A DNA stretch of 64,000 nucleotides from CAVTPD01 sp963736575 (lineage in GTDB: Bacteria > Bacteroidota > Bacteroidia > Cytophagales > JAAEPT01). The stretch is taken from assembly GCA_963736575.1 (NCBI GenBank), contig CAVTPD010000001.1:1426001-1490000 (forward strand), given 5' to 3'. The translations under genes and the position numbers were made by a program. The notes under the pieces are model-generated. The model made no database searches, was not told the origin of the DNA, and saw only the letters and a list, made by a program, of their open reading frames with translations. Below are positions 45,627 to 54,721 of the stretch, one piece after another (the stretch's first letter is position 1; each line of letters starts with the position of its first letter).

Positions 45627-46109
45627 ATGAAAACTTTAAAAACTCTTTCAGTACTATTTTTAGTATCATTATTAACATTAGCATCATGTAAGAAGGATGA
45701 TGACAAAGGAAGCAATTCCGGACCTGCTTCTGCTGTTGTAGATGGTGAAAAACTTGAATCATGTGGTGACGAATGCATTTCTGTATTTTCTATAGGTGGT
45801 AGCACGTCATTTACTTTTTACAATTCTAGTGCTAATACAATCACTATTAATATGCCAACTGATACTGAAGCTGGAACTTATGACTTATCTTCTGATGTAG
45901 ATGAAGATTTTTATGCTTCGTATTCAGTATCTAATACTGTATACTCTACAGATACAGAAAATGGAGAAGGTGAATTAGTGATCAAATCTATAACTTTTGA
46001 TGGTACTTTAATTTCGGCAATGGAAGCTACTTTTACTTTTACAGCTGAAGATGAAACTAATGGAAATACAATTTCTGTTACAGAAGGTGTAATTAATTAT
46101 GCAGAATAA
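45627..46109 (+). CDS. Small acidic lipoprotein, unknown function
   Basis: This 160-residue protein has a clear lipobox (LFLVSLLTLASCKKDDD, lipidated Cys near residue 21), followed by an acidic/Ser linker. The rest is an acidic domain rich in Ser, Thr, Asp and Glu (TITINMPTDTEAGTYDLSSD; ATFTFTAEDETNGNTISVTEG), which has the look of a beta-sandwich. No named family is evident. A strong terminator follows at 46136-46166. Confidence 0.8.
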   Translation: MKTLKTLSVLFLVSLLTLASCKKDDDKGSNSGPASAVVDGEKLESCGDECISVFSIGGSTSFTFYNSSANTITINMPTDTEAGTYDLSSDVDEDFYASYSVSNTVYSTDTENGEGELVIKSITFDGTLISAMEATFTFTAEDETNGNTISVTEGVINYAE

Positions 46110-46135
46110 TTTTACAATCAAATATTGATATAATT

Positions 46136-46166
46136 AAAAGCGAAGGAGTTCTCCTTCGCTTTTTTT
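46136..46166 (+). terminator. Rho-independent terminator after lipoprotein gene
   Basis: AGCGAAGGAG and CTCCTTCGCT form a perfect 10-bp stem around a two-base loop, followed by seven T. It lies 26 bp beyond the lipoprotein stop and before the valS promoter. Confidence 0.95.
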
Positions 46167-46190
46167 GTTTTATAAATCTTCATTTCAGTT

Positions 46191-46225
46191 TTTGCCTACA
46201 AAAACGGAGGTTTTCACTATTTTTG
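46191..46225 (+). promoter_or_regulatory. Putative promoter of valS
   Basis: TATTTTTG at 46218-46225 matches the TAnnTTTG -7 element, and a TTTG at 46191-46194 could be the -33 element at a rather long 23-base spacing. The valS ATG lies 22 bases after the -7 element. Confidence 0.5.
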
Positions 46226-46247
46226 TTCTCCCAAATCGAAATAGAAA

Positions 46248-48868
46248 ATGTCCGAGATTTCAAAAACGTACGATCCGAAGCTTGTAGAAGAAAAATGGTA
46301 TGCAACATGGCTAGAAAAAGGTTGTTTCCATTCCGAACCTTCTAAAGACAAGGAACCCTTTGTTGTTGTAATTCCTCCGCCAAATGTTACCGGTGTGTTA
46401 CACATGGGGCATATGCTAAACAATACTATTCAAGATGTATTGGTCAGAAGAGCAAGAATGCAGGGCAAAGAAGCGTGCTGGGTTCCAGGTACAGATCATG
46501 CCTCTATTGCTACCGAAACTAAGGTAGTTAATCTGTTAGCAGAAAAAGGAATTAGTAAGTACGATCTTTCAAGAGATGAATTTTTAGAACATGCCTGGAA
46601 ATGGAAAGAAAAATACGGTGGTATTATTCTAGAACAATTAAAAAAGCTGGGTGCTTCGTGTGATTGGGACAGAACTAAATTTACCATGGACAAAGATTTG
46701 TCTGAATCGGTAATTAAGGTTTTCTGTGATCTTTATGAAAAAGGAATCATTTACCGCGGTGTTAGAATGGTAAACTGGGACCCTAAAGGACTTACCGCTC
46801 TTTCCGACGAAGAAGTAATCTACAAAGAAGTTAATTCTAAATTATACCACATTAAATATCAAGTAGCGGGTTCAGACGAATTTGTTACTATTGCTACCAC
46901 TCGTCCGGAAACTATTTTGGGTGACACGGCTATTTGTATTCATCCTGAAGACGAACGTTACACGCGTTTACACGGTAAAAAAGCAATTGTTCCTATTGTA
47001 AATAGAGAAATACCTATTATTCTAGACGAATACGTAGACAAAGAATTTGGTACAGGGTGTTTAAAGGTAACACCTGCGCACGATATTAATGACTACGAAT
47101 TAGGTGTTAAACATAAATTAGATAGCATAGATATCTTTAATGATAATGGTACCATTAGGGAATCAATTGGTTTTTATGCGAACGAAGACCGTTTCAGAGT
47201 TAGAAAACAAATTATTAAAGATTTAACTGAAATCGGGCCTTTGATGGCGATAAAGACATTAAAAACAACGTTGGTTATTCCGAAAGAACGGATGTCGTTA
47301 TAGAGCCTAAACTTTCTACGCAGTGGTTTTGCAAAATGGAAGATATGGCCAAACCTGCTTTGGAAAATGTGATGAATGATGAAATAAAAATTCATCCTCC
47401 GAAGTTCAAAAACATGTACCGTTCTTGGATGGAAAATATCCGTGATTGGTGTATTTCCAGACAATTATGGTGGGGACACCGAATTCCGGCGTATTATTTA
47501 CCAAATGGTGAGTTTGTGGTTGCTGCTACAGACGAAGAAGCGTTAGAAAAAGCAAAAGCCATAAATCCATCTATAACAGCAGAACAACTAAAACAAGACG
47601 ACGATGTTTTAGATACATGGTTTTCTAGTTGGTTATGGCCAATATCGGTTTTTAACGGTATTAACGATCCTGAAAACGAAGAGTTTAAATACTATTACCC
47701 AACCAATGATTTGGTAACCGGATTCGATATTATTTTCTTCTGGGTAGCCCGAATGATTATGGCGGGTTATGAATTTGGTGAAAAACTTCCGTTTAAAAAC
47801 GTGTACATCACCGGTATGGTACGTGATGGAAAAGGACGTAAAATGTCTAAGAGTTTAGGGAATTCACCAGATCCAATTGATTTAATAAATATCTATTCTG
47901 CCGATGGTGTAAGAACGGGTATGTTATTTTCTGCTCCGGCAGGTAATGATTTATTGTTTGACGAAAAGTTGTGCGAACAAGGTAGAAATTTCACCAATAA
48001 AGTATGGAATTCTTTTCGTCTAGTAAAAGGTTGGGAAGTAATTGATGCTGATGTTCCGGCTGAAAATCAAGTGGCTTTAAACTGGATCCAGAACAGAATT
48101 AAGGAATCGTTAGCAGAAATCAATCAGTCGTTTGAGCAGTACAGAGTTTCTGAAGCGTTAATGACGGTTTATAAATTGGTTTGGGACGATTTCTGTTCAT
48201 GGTATTTAGAGTTGGTTAAACCTGAATTTGGTAAACCAATCGACAAAACTTCATACGAAGCCACTATTTCGGTATTTGAAGAATTATTGAAGTTGGTACA
48301 TCCGTTTATGCCGTTTATTTCTGAAGAAATCTGGAGTCAGATTAAAGAAAGAAACGAAAATGACTTGTTGATTAAAGCAGCTTATCCAACAGACACCACA
48401 TTTGAAAAATCAATTTCTGAAAACTTTACCAAATTACAAGAAATTGTAACTATGGTAAGAAATACCCGAAATGAAAAAGGTCTTTCTCCTAAAGAAAAAC
48501 TGAAACTGATTGTTAAAACATCGGATAAAGGATTTTATAACAGCTTTGAAAAAGTAATTCAGAAACTGGCCAACACAGAAGATTTAGAATTTACCGATTC
48601 TAAAATTGATAATGCGGTGAGTCAGGTAGTGAAATCGGATGAGTTGTTTATTCCACTAGAAGGAAAAATTGACTTAGAAGAAGAGAAAGATAGAATTCAG
48701 AAAGAATTAGAATATACCAAAGGCTTTTTGAAATCGGTTGAGAAAAAGCTTTCTAACGAACGTTTTGTAAGCGGCGCACCCGAAGCCGTTGTAAATAACG
48801 AAAAGAAGAAGAAAGAAGACGCAGAAGCTCAGATTAAAGCCTTGGAAACTTCTTTAGCTGCTATGTAG
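46248..48868 (+). pseudogene. valS: Valyl-tRNA synthetase, frameshifted
   Basis: Together the two frames form a full-length ~870-residue ValRS. The first frame has the HIGH-type motif PPPNVTGVLHMGHM near residue 43, zinc/editing-domain segments (TIATTRPETILGDTAI) and ends off frame at about 47243-47249 (TTGATGGCGATA). The correct frame resumes as GDKDIKNNVGYSERTDVVIEP and continues through the KMSKS loop (GRKMSKSLGNSPDP), anticodon domain and C-terminal coiled coil. Adding one G (GG to GGG) restores the protein. ValS is essential, so a true knockout is very unlikely. The 3' end overlaps the convergent thioesterase gene by 15 bp. Confidence 0.95.
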
Positions 48869-49339
48869 GCTATCGGTTTTTAATTTTATAACTCGGTTAC
48901 TGAAGTGCTGTTCCTCAATTGGGTTCAGTACTTCGGAAAAGAGTTGAATCAAATGATCGGAATGTTCCATACTTTGTTTAGTGGTCAAATTATAATGGAT
49001 CATAGTAGACCAGAGCACTGCTTTTAACCGCTTTCGTTTGCTGTCAAACATGCGCATTTCAATCATTACTTTTTTCTTGCTGAAATCGAATACCTGAGAT
49101 TCCATAATAACTTCTTCCATAACGAAAGCAGGGTCTAAGTACGAAATCTGATGTTGTCCTACTACCCAAACTCTCTCTTCGGTTTGTGCTAAGTCGTAAA
49201 TGTCTAAACCTAAATGCTCTTTTATTTGGTCTTCACGCGCATTTATAAAATAATCTAAGTATTTGGTGTTATTCAAGTGCTGGTAAGGGTCACAATCCTG
49301 AAATCGAATTCTTGCCGTACTGCTTAATACTTTCTTCAT
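48854..49339 (-). CDS. Acyl-CoA thioesterase (4HBT hot-dog fold)
   Basis: This 161-residue protein has the 4-hydroxybenzoyl-CoA-thioesterase-type signature RIRFQDCDPYQHLNNTKYLDYF near residue 12, where the Asp of DCDPYQH is the usual catalytic acid. The substrate is unknown but likely an acyl-CoA. It is the last gene of a three-gene unit (pirin, Tat-signal protein, thioesterase) with gaps of 1-2 bp. Its 3' end overlaps the end of valS on the other strand. Confidence 0.88.
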   Translation of the reverse strand: MKKVLSSTARIRFQDCDPYQHLNNTKYLDYFINAREDQIKEHLGLDIYDLAQTEERVWVVGQHQISYLDPAFVMEEVIMESQVFDFSKKKVMIEMRMFDSKRKRLKAVLWSTMIHYNLTTKQSMEHSDHLIQLFSEVLNPIEEQHFSNRVIKLKTDSLHSS

Positions 49340-49341
49340 AG

Positions 49342-49815
49342 CTATACAAAGTCTGTTACATCTAGAATATATTGATTTTTATTCAGTTTAACTGACTCGT
49401 CAACAGTACTTTTAAATAGAATAGCTGAATTTTTCGATAAAGAAGTTTCGTAATAGCTTCTTCCTTTTTGTAATGCAACTACATTTTTATAAGCATAAAT
49501 TGGGATTTCAGCTTCAGTTTTTACTTCCGTTGCGTTGATGAAAACATTAATATAAACGTCTTTATTTTTAAGAACTATTAAATCTTGCTCACCAGAAAGC
49601 TTATTGTTTTTGATGGTTTCGGTAAATCTATAATGTTGTATTTTTTCTTCCGAAGGTTGAAACAAATCAAACATGCCGTGTAGACTTTGATGATTCACGG
49701 TTATTTCAGCAATTATATTTTTGGAATGCGTTAATAAATAATCCAAAAAAGAGGGAAGTAGCAGGCCTCCTAAAAGCCACTTTCCAGAATTTTTTATAAA
49801 TTTTCTTCTTTCCAT
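49342..49815 (-). CDS. Secreted protein with twin-arginine-like signal, unknown function
   Basis: I do not recognise a family for this 157-residue protein. The N-terminus MERRKFIKNSGKWLLGGLLL is a convincing twin-arginine signal (RRKFIK followed by a hydrophobic stretch), which suggests folded export, possibly with a cofactor, though no cofactor motif is visible. The mature part has strands such as KDVYINVFINATEV and EIPIYAYKNVVAL. It lies 1 bp from the pirin gene and 2 bp from the thioesterase gene. Confidence 0.72.
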   Translation of the reverse strand: MERRKFIKNSGKWLLGGLLLPSFLDYLLTHSKNIIAEITVNHQSLHGMFDLFQPSEEKIQHYRFTETIKNNKLSGEQDLIVLKNKDVYINVFINATEVKTEAEIPIYAYKNVVALQKGRSYYETSLSKNSAILFKSTVDESVKLNKNQYILDVTDFV

Positions 49816-49816
49816 A

Positions 49817-50683
49817 TTAATTGAATTCTTCTACTAAAAAGCCCATTTTACCACTTTGATAATCGCGAATGGCTTCCATGATTTCTGTTTCCGTATTCAT
49901 AACAAACGGTCCGTAAGAGTTAACGGGTTCATTAATCGGTTCACCGGCTAGTAAAATAGCCCTGAAATCTTCCGTTGCTTTTATAGAAATGTTTTCACCT
50001 TCGTTCCCAAAGACAGCAATGTGTTTTTCTTTTAACTCTTTGCCATTTACGATTGCTGCCCCATCTAATAAATAAATGAAGCCATTAAAGTTTTCCGGAT
50101 AACTTACTTCCTTTTCAGCACCAGCCTTAAACTCAAACCGTAAAGCCAAAACAGCGGTTTCTGGTTTTACAGGGCCTGTTTTTCCATCTAAAGAACCACT
50201 AACAATACCAATTTTGTAACCTTCTCCAGAAAGGGTAGGTGTTTCTTCTTCGGTTAAAGGAATATAATAGGGGTAAACCATTTTTCTTGTTTTAGGCACA
50301 TTTACCCAAAACTGAATCAGTTCCCAAGTTTCTCCGTTTTCTGCAATTTCTTTGGCAGGACGTTCACTGTGTACAACGCCTTTACCAGAATGCATCCATT
50401 GAGTACCGCCAGCATAAATAACACTGCTGTTGTTCATGGAGTCTCTATGGTGAACACCACCTTTAAATACAAAAGACACAGGTGTAAAACCTCTATGCGG
50501 ATGAGGACCTACTCCAGCATTCTTATAATCTGTATTGGGATCAAACTTGTCTTCTAAGTGGTGAACCAATAAAAAAGGATCCACCATGTCTAAACCCTGT
50601 AATGGAAGGGCTTGGTCTAGAAATACACCGCCCATATTGATTTTTTGGGCTCTTTTTATGCGGGTTATGTTTTTTGCTTTCAT
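49817..50683 (-). CDS. Pirin family protein
   Basis: This 288-residue bicupin protein has the pirin N-terminal motif GPHPHRGFTPVSFVF near residue 60, supplying the metal-binding His pair, and further ligands in QWMHSGKGVVHSERP near 102. Pirins bind Fe2+ and act as quercetinases or redox-sensitive regulators in some organisms; the role here is unknown. It heads the three-gene minus-strand unit that ends with the thioesterase. Confidence 0.92.
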   Translation of the reverse strand: MKAKNITRIKRAQKINMGGVFLDQALPLQGLDMVDPFLLVHHLEDKFDPNTDYKNAGVGPHPHRGFTPVSFVFKGGVHHRDSMNNSSVIYAGGTQWMHSGKGVVHSERPAKEIAENGETWELIQFWVNVPKTRKMVYPYYIPLTEEETPTLSGEGYKIGIVSGSLDGKTGPVKPETAVLALRFEFKAGAEKEVSYPENFNGFIYLLDGAAIVNGKELKEKHIAVFGNEGENISIKATEDFRAILLAGEPINEPVNSYGPFVMNTETEIMEAIRDYQSGKMGFLVEEFN

Positions 50684-50733
50684 TGTATTGCCTCCTATCT
50701 AAGAAGCAATGTAATAAAAATATGTTTAAACAT

Positions 50734-51669
50734 CTATTTTTGATGTTCTTCTAAATCTTGTGCAAAACCTAATGCTGCGGCACCAATAATACCAGCCTCG
50801 TTGGCTAATTCTGCCAATTCAATTTTCATGTTTCGGGTATAATATGCGGGTAAGTGTTTATCAATTACATCGTACATAGAAGGTTTAATAAACTTTAACG
50901 TATCTGCTACACCACCACCTAAAATAATATGGTGTACATCTAATACTCTAACGGAAGAAACAATGCATCTTCCTAATACTTTACCAAACTTCTTAAATAC
51001 CTTTTTGGCTATTTTATCACCGTTTTTAGCGGCTTTCACAACATCTTTTGCAGTAAGGTCAACAAAGTCGTTTAACTCAGATTTAGAGTCTTTTTTCTTT
51101 TCTAAATACTTTTTAGTAGAAGCAACAATCCCTTTTTTACCAATTAAATCTTCTACCGTTTCTTTTGAGGTAGAGAACATATGGCCAATTTCCATACCGT
51201 TACCCAAACCACCCTTAAAGATTTTTTTATCCATAATGGCAGCACCGCCAATACCAGTGCCTAAGGTTATGAAGATAAAATTTTCAGGAAGTGATTTTCC
51301 AGCAAAATAATATTCCCCTAAAGCCGCTGCATTAGCGTCGTTTTCTAACAGAAATACTTTCTCTGGAAATTCTTGTTGAAGTATGCTTATAAAGTTGGTG
51401 TGGCTTAAACTAGGGATATTAGGAAGATCAATAGTTGATTTTCTGTCCTTAGTTATGGTACCAGGAACACCAATTCCAACATACTTTTCTAAATCGGTAT
51501 GTAGATCTAGAAATTCTTTTAATACCTTTTTAAAAGCAGTAGTGTAGTCACCGTCTTCTCTTAACTCGTGGGTAGAATATTTAACTTTGTCTAGTAATTC
51601 TCCGCTTTCAGATACAATACCGAATTTAGTGTTTGTACCACCAATATCAATTCCTAAGTATTTTTTCAT
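50734..51669 (-). CDS. ROK family sugar kinase without the usual zinc cysteines
   Basis: This 311-residue ASKHA-fold kinase has the phosphate-1 motif LGIDIGGTNTKFGIV at the N-terminus, VGIGVPGTITKD near residue 65, FITLGTGIGGAAIM near 133 and HIILGGGVADTLKF near 258, indicating a glucokinase-like ROK protein that phosphorylates a hexose with ATP. The ROK zinc motif (CxCGxxGCxE) expected after EIGHM is replaced by FSTSKETVEDLIGKKG, with no cysteine. It is monocistronic, 50 bp from pirin. Confidence 0.87.
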   Translation of the reverse strand: MKKYLGIDIGGTNTKFGIVSESGELLDKVKYSTHELREDGDYTTAFKKVLKEFLDLHTDLEKYVGIGVPGTITKDRKSTIDLPNIPSLSHTNFISILQQEFPEKVFLLENDANAAALGEYYFAGKSLPENFIFITLGTGIGGAAIMDKKIFKGGLGNGMEIGHMFSTSKETVEDLIGKKGIVASTKKYLEKKKDSKSELNDFVDLTAKDVVKAAKNGDKIAKKVFKKFGKVLGRCIVSSVRVLDVHHIILGGGVADTLKFIKPSMYDVIDKHLPAYYTRNMKIELAELANEAGIIGAAALGFAQDLEEHQK

Positions 51670-51734
51670 TATTAATGAAGTGTGAATTTTACGTTAAGAA
51701 ATTAAACTTTTCCAGAAGAAACAAGTTTTATTTT

Positions 51735-52109
51735 CTAGATTTTTAGTGCATGTAAGAGCATCATAAGCCAACCTAACAACAAGAAAAGACCACCAATAGG
51801 GGTAATCATACCAAGTTTAGGAATGTTGAATGAGGCAAGTAAATATAGTGATCCTGAGAATATTAATGTTCCAACAATGAAACTAAATCCAGAATAAACC
51901 AACCATTTGTCTGGGCCAGACTTTTGAAGAAGCATTCCAACCACTAAAAGTGCTATGGTATGAAACATTTGATACTTAACGGCAGTCTCAAAAACGTCTA
52001 CCTTTTGGTATTCCTCTAAAATCTTTTTTAAAGCGTGAGCCCCAAAAGCACCAAGAGCTACGGTAAAGAAGCCAGAGATGGCTGCTGAAATAATGAATAA
52101 TTTATGCAT
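51735..52109 (-). CDS. DUF423 small membrane protein
   Basis: The start was set at the ATG at 52109 (MHKLFIISAAISG), which overlaps the end of yggS by 8 bp; a longer frame lies inside yggS. The 124-residue protein has four transmembrane helices and the DUF423 signature FTVALGAFGAHALKKIL near residue 14 and KYQMFHTIALLVVGML near 42. Its function is unknown. It is the last gene of the DUF58/BatD/VWA/yggS run. Confidence 0.88.
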   Translation of the reverse strand: MHKLFIISAAISGFFTVALGAFGAHALKKILEEYQKVDVFETAVKYQMFHTIALLVVGMLLQKSGPDKWLVYSGFSFIVGTLIFSGSLYLLASFNIPKLGMITPIGGLFLLLGWLMMLLHALKI

Positions 52110-52767
52110 TAGTATAGTTTCGGGCACCAAAGATTGTACTTCCTAATCTAACCATATTACTGCCTTCTTCCAAAGCAATTTTGTAATCTCCACTCATTCC
52201 CATAGATAAGTATTTCAAATTCAAGGAGTCTTTAAAAGTATCGTAGATTCCTTTTAATTGTTTAAATTCTGAACGGACGATTGTTTCGTCTTCGGTATTG
52301 GTGGCCATTCCCATAAAACCGCAAACCGTAACATTTGGATATTTTTGTAATGTATTTTCTGTAAGTAGCTGTTTTATTTCCTCTTCCGAAAATCCAAATT
52401 TGGTTTCTTCTTCCGCTATATGCAGTTGCAATAAACAAGAGATGTTTCGATTGGCTTTTTCAGCTTGTTTATTAATTTCTTTTAGCAACTTTTCACTGTC
52501 TACAGAATGTATTAAATGAACAAAAGGTGCCATATATTTCACCTTATTGGTTTGCACGTGACCAATCATATGCCATTCTATGTCTTTAGGTAAAGCTTCG
52601 TATTTACCAGCCATTTCTTGTATTTTGTTTTCACCAAATACACGCTGTCCGGCTTGGTAAGCTTCTTCTAAATCTACTAAAGGTTTAGTTTTAGAAACAG
52701 CAACAAGTGTACAATCTTTACTAGATAAGGCTTCTTGAAACTGTTTTATATTTTCAGAAATAGACAT
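52102..52767 (-). CDS. yggS: YggS/PLPBP family pyridoxal-phosphate homeostasis protein
   Basis: This 221-residue single-domain alanine-racemase-fold protein binds PLP and controls vitamin B6 and amino-acid homeostasis. The PLP lysine is in TLVAVSKTKPLVDL near residue 26. Other family blocks are GQRVFGENKIQEM near 40, EWHMIGHVQTNKVK near 63, CGFMGMATN near 150 and LSMGMSGDYKIALEEGSNMVRLG near the C-terminus. It follows the VWA gene by 9 bp and overlaps DUF423. Confidence 0.95.
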   Translation of the reverse strand: MSISENIKQFQEALSSKDCTLVAVSKTKPLVDLEEAYQAGQRVFGENKIQEMAGKYEALPKDIEWHMIGHVQTNKVKYMAPFVHLIHSVDSEKLLKEINKQAEKANRNISCLLQLHIAEEETKFGFSEEEIKQLLTENTLQKYPNVTVCGFMGMATNTEDETIVRSEFKQLKGIYDTFKDSLNLKYLSMGMSGDYKIALEEGSNMVRLGSTIFGARNYTNA

Positions 52768-52776
52768 AATGTAGTT

Positions 52777-53841
52777 TTAATCTTCTAGAGCATTCGTAAG
52801 AAACGTACTCTTAGTTAAGAACCAAACGGATAGAAATACAATTCCCCAGAATAAATAAACGTAATAATATTCTTTGGTAGACTTATAACGTTCTTCATGG
52901 ATTTCGGTCTTTTCGAACAAATCGATTTTTTTGAAAATAGATTGAAGTGCTTTGTTGTTCGTTGCTCTAAAATATTGTCCGTCCGCAATTTTAGATATCG
53001 ACTTCATTTCTGCTTCATTTAAAGTGTTTTCTTGGTAGAAGGTACGTTTAGATTTATTTCCGAAGATATCTTGTACTTCTTGTTCGTAAGGTACTTTCCC
53101 TTCTTTACCTACACCAATACAATAGATTTTCATGTTGTAAGTATAAGCCAATTTAGCGGCGTCCATGGGGTTAATGTTTCCTTGGTTGCTTTCGCCGTCA
53201 CTTAATAGAATAATTACTTTCGATTTAGCAGGTGATTCTTTTAGTCGGTCTACGGCTACACCCAAAGCACTACCAATGGCGGTACCGTCTGCTTGTATTT
53301 CGTTAAAAGAGATGGATTTAACCATATCCTTCAGTAAATCATAATCACCCGTTAAAGGTGCTTTAGAATACGCTTCACCAGCAAAAACCACTAAACCAAT
53401 TCTATCCTGAAAACGACCATCTATAAAATCAACGGCTACATTTTTGGCTGCTTCTAGACGATTTGGTTTAAAATCCATTCCTTCCATAGAGCGGCTAATG
53501 TCTAAGGCCAGCATAATGTCAATTCCTTCACTCCATTTTTCAACTTTATCGTTAGAAAGCTGTGGGCGAGCTAATGCCACAATCATGCATGCTATGGCTA
53601 AGGATAAAATAATAGGTGGTATAAAACGAAATAAACTAGCCCATTGAAATTTGATGTCTTTCTCTAATAAGGCTACTTCTAGCTTTTTAGAAATAATAGG
53701 AATGAAAACTTTAATTAAAAAGAAAGCCGGGATAAACCACAACAGCCAAAAGTATTCTTCAGAAGCAAATTCGAAGGTTTTGAAAGTAGCCGGTTTAAAC
53801 CATTTCAGGTCTAGTAAATTTTGCAAGGAAAACGTCTCCAT
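52777..53841 (-). CDS. BatA-like von Willebrand factor A membrane protein
   Basis: This 354-residue protein has TM helices at about 30-50 and 72-92, a VWA domain from about 105, and a C-terminal TM (YYYVYLFWGIVFLSVWFLTK). The MIDAS metal site starts at Asp114 in ALDISRSMEGM (DxSxS). Later MIDAS residues lie in GLVVFAGEAYSKAPLTGDYD and VIILLSDGESNQG. Bat proteins are associated with aerotolerance and stress in Bacteroidota. Its ATG overlaps the upstream stop (TAATG at 53839-53843). Confidence 0.88.
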   Translation of the reverse strand: METFSLQNLLDLKWFKPATFKTFEFASEEYFWLLWFIPAFFLIKVFIPIISKKLEVALLEKDIKFQWASLFRFIPPIILSLAIACMIVALARPQLSNDKVEKWSEGIDIMLALDISRSMEGMDFKPNRLEAAKNVAVDFIDGRFQDRIGLVVFAGEAYSKAPLTGDYDLLKDMVKSISFNEIQADGTAIGSALGVAVDRLKESPAKSKVIILLSDGESNQGNINPMDAAKLAYTYNMKIYCIGVGKEGKVPYEQEVQDIFGNKSKRTFYQENTLNEAEMKSISKIADGQYFRATNNKALQSIFKKIDLFEKTEIHEERYKSTKEYYYVYLFWGIVFLSVWFLTKSTFLTNALED

Positions 53842-54719
53842 TACTTAGATTTACCTTTTAATTGTTCAATAATTGTGTTTAGTCTTTGTTCCGAAAACTG
53901 AAGTAAATATTCAATTTCAGATTTAGGAATTTCTTTTTCTCTACCATAAATAGAAGCATCTACTTCTTTAAGAATTCCGTTTAAGTGTTGGTCATGGTAA
54001 AATGAGTTCAGCTCTTTGGTGGTTAATGCACTTAGGGCTTTGTTTTCAATTTTACCTTGGGCGGTTTTCCATTTAAGCACTAGTGTTTCTAATTCTTTTT
54101 TAGACTGAATTGTAGCAGGCAATTTCTGCATGTACAATTGTAAATCTATGAATGCTTTTTTCAAAGCTCTGGTTTTCCACCATACTTTTATTCGGGAAGA
54201 AAAAACTAAAAGTAATACAATACCAAAACATAAGATTATGCCACCAAAAATCCCCCAACTTATATAATCGAACGGGTAATGTGGTTGGTAAAAGTTGGCG
54301 GCACTGGCAAACTGAATGTTTTCGGGTAATTGGTTAATGTCTTTCTTTATATAAATCTGTAAACTATCGCTTTGGTTAAGTTTTAGGGTATCGTTTTTAG
54401 TAATAACAGACACAGGTATCTGAAATTTAACAAAGGGTTGGTTGGCAAAAACTCTAAGGGTATAAATTCCAGAATCGACCACAAAACTATCTGAGAATAA
54501 TTGAGTAGGGAAGGGGAGAAAATTGATTTTCTCTACGCCATTAGTAAACTTCTCTTGAACAGTGATGTCTGTAGTTGCAAGGTGTTTAACTGAAAGTGAT
54601 ACTTTAAATGGTTCGCCTAACTGTACGGTATCTTGTAATATATGGGTTTGTGTTATGGGTACATCTGCCCATAGTTTTAATGAAAGTATAAGTAATAGTA
54701 ATAGCTGTAAGTACTTCAT
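53841..54719 (-). CDS. BatD-like membrane protein of the Bat operon
   Basis: The start was set at the ATG at 54719 (MKYLQLLLLLILSLKLWA), 2 bp after the DUF58 stop, because a longer frame overlaps DUF58 and would precede the signal peptide. The 292-residue protein has a beta-rich extracytoplasmic domain (VQLGEPFKVSLSVKHL; GIYTLRVFANQPFVKFQIPV), one TM helix (WGIFGGIILCFGIVLLLVF near residue 155) and a basic helical cytosolic domain. It resembles BatD by position and layout, though sequence similarity is not obvious. Confidence 0.7.
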   Translation of the reverse strand: MKYLQLLLLLILSLKLWADVPITQTHILQDTVQLGEPFKVSLSVKHLATTDITVQEKFTNGVEKINFLPFPTQLFSDSFVVDSGIYTLRVFANQPFVKFQIPVSVITKNDTLKLNQSDSLQIYIKKDINQLPENIQFASAANFYQPHYPFDYISWGIFGGIILCFGIVLLLVFSSRIKVWWKTRALKKAFIDLQLYMQKLPATIQSKKELETLVLKWKTAQGKIENKALSALTTKELNSFYHDQHLNGILKEVDASIYGREKEIPKSEIEYLLQFSEQRLNTIIEQLKGKSK

Positions 54720-54721
54720 AA

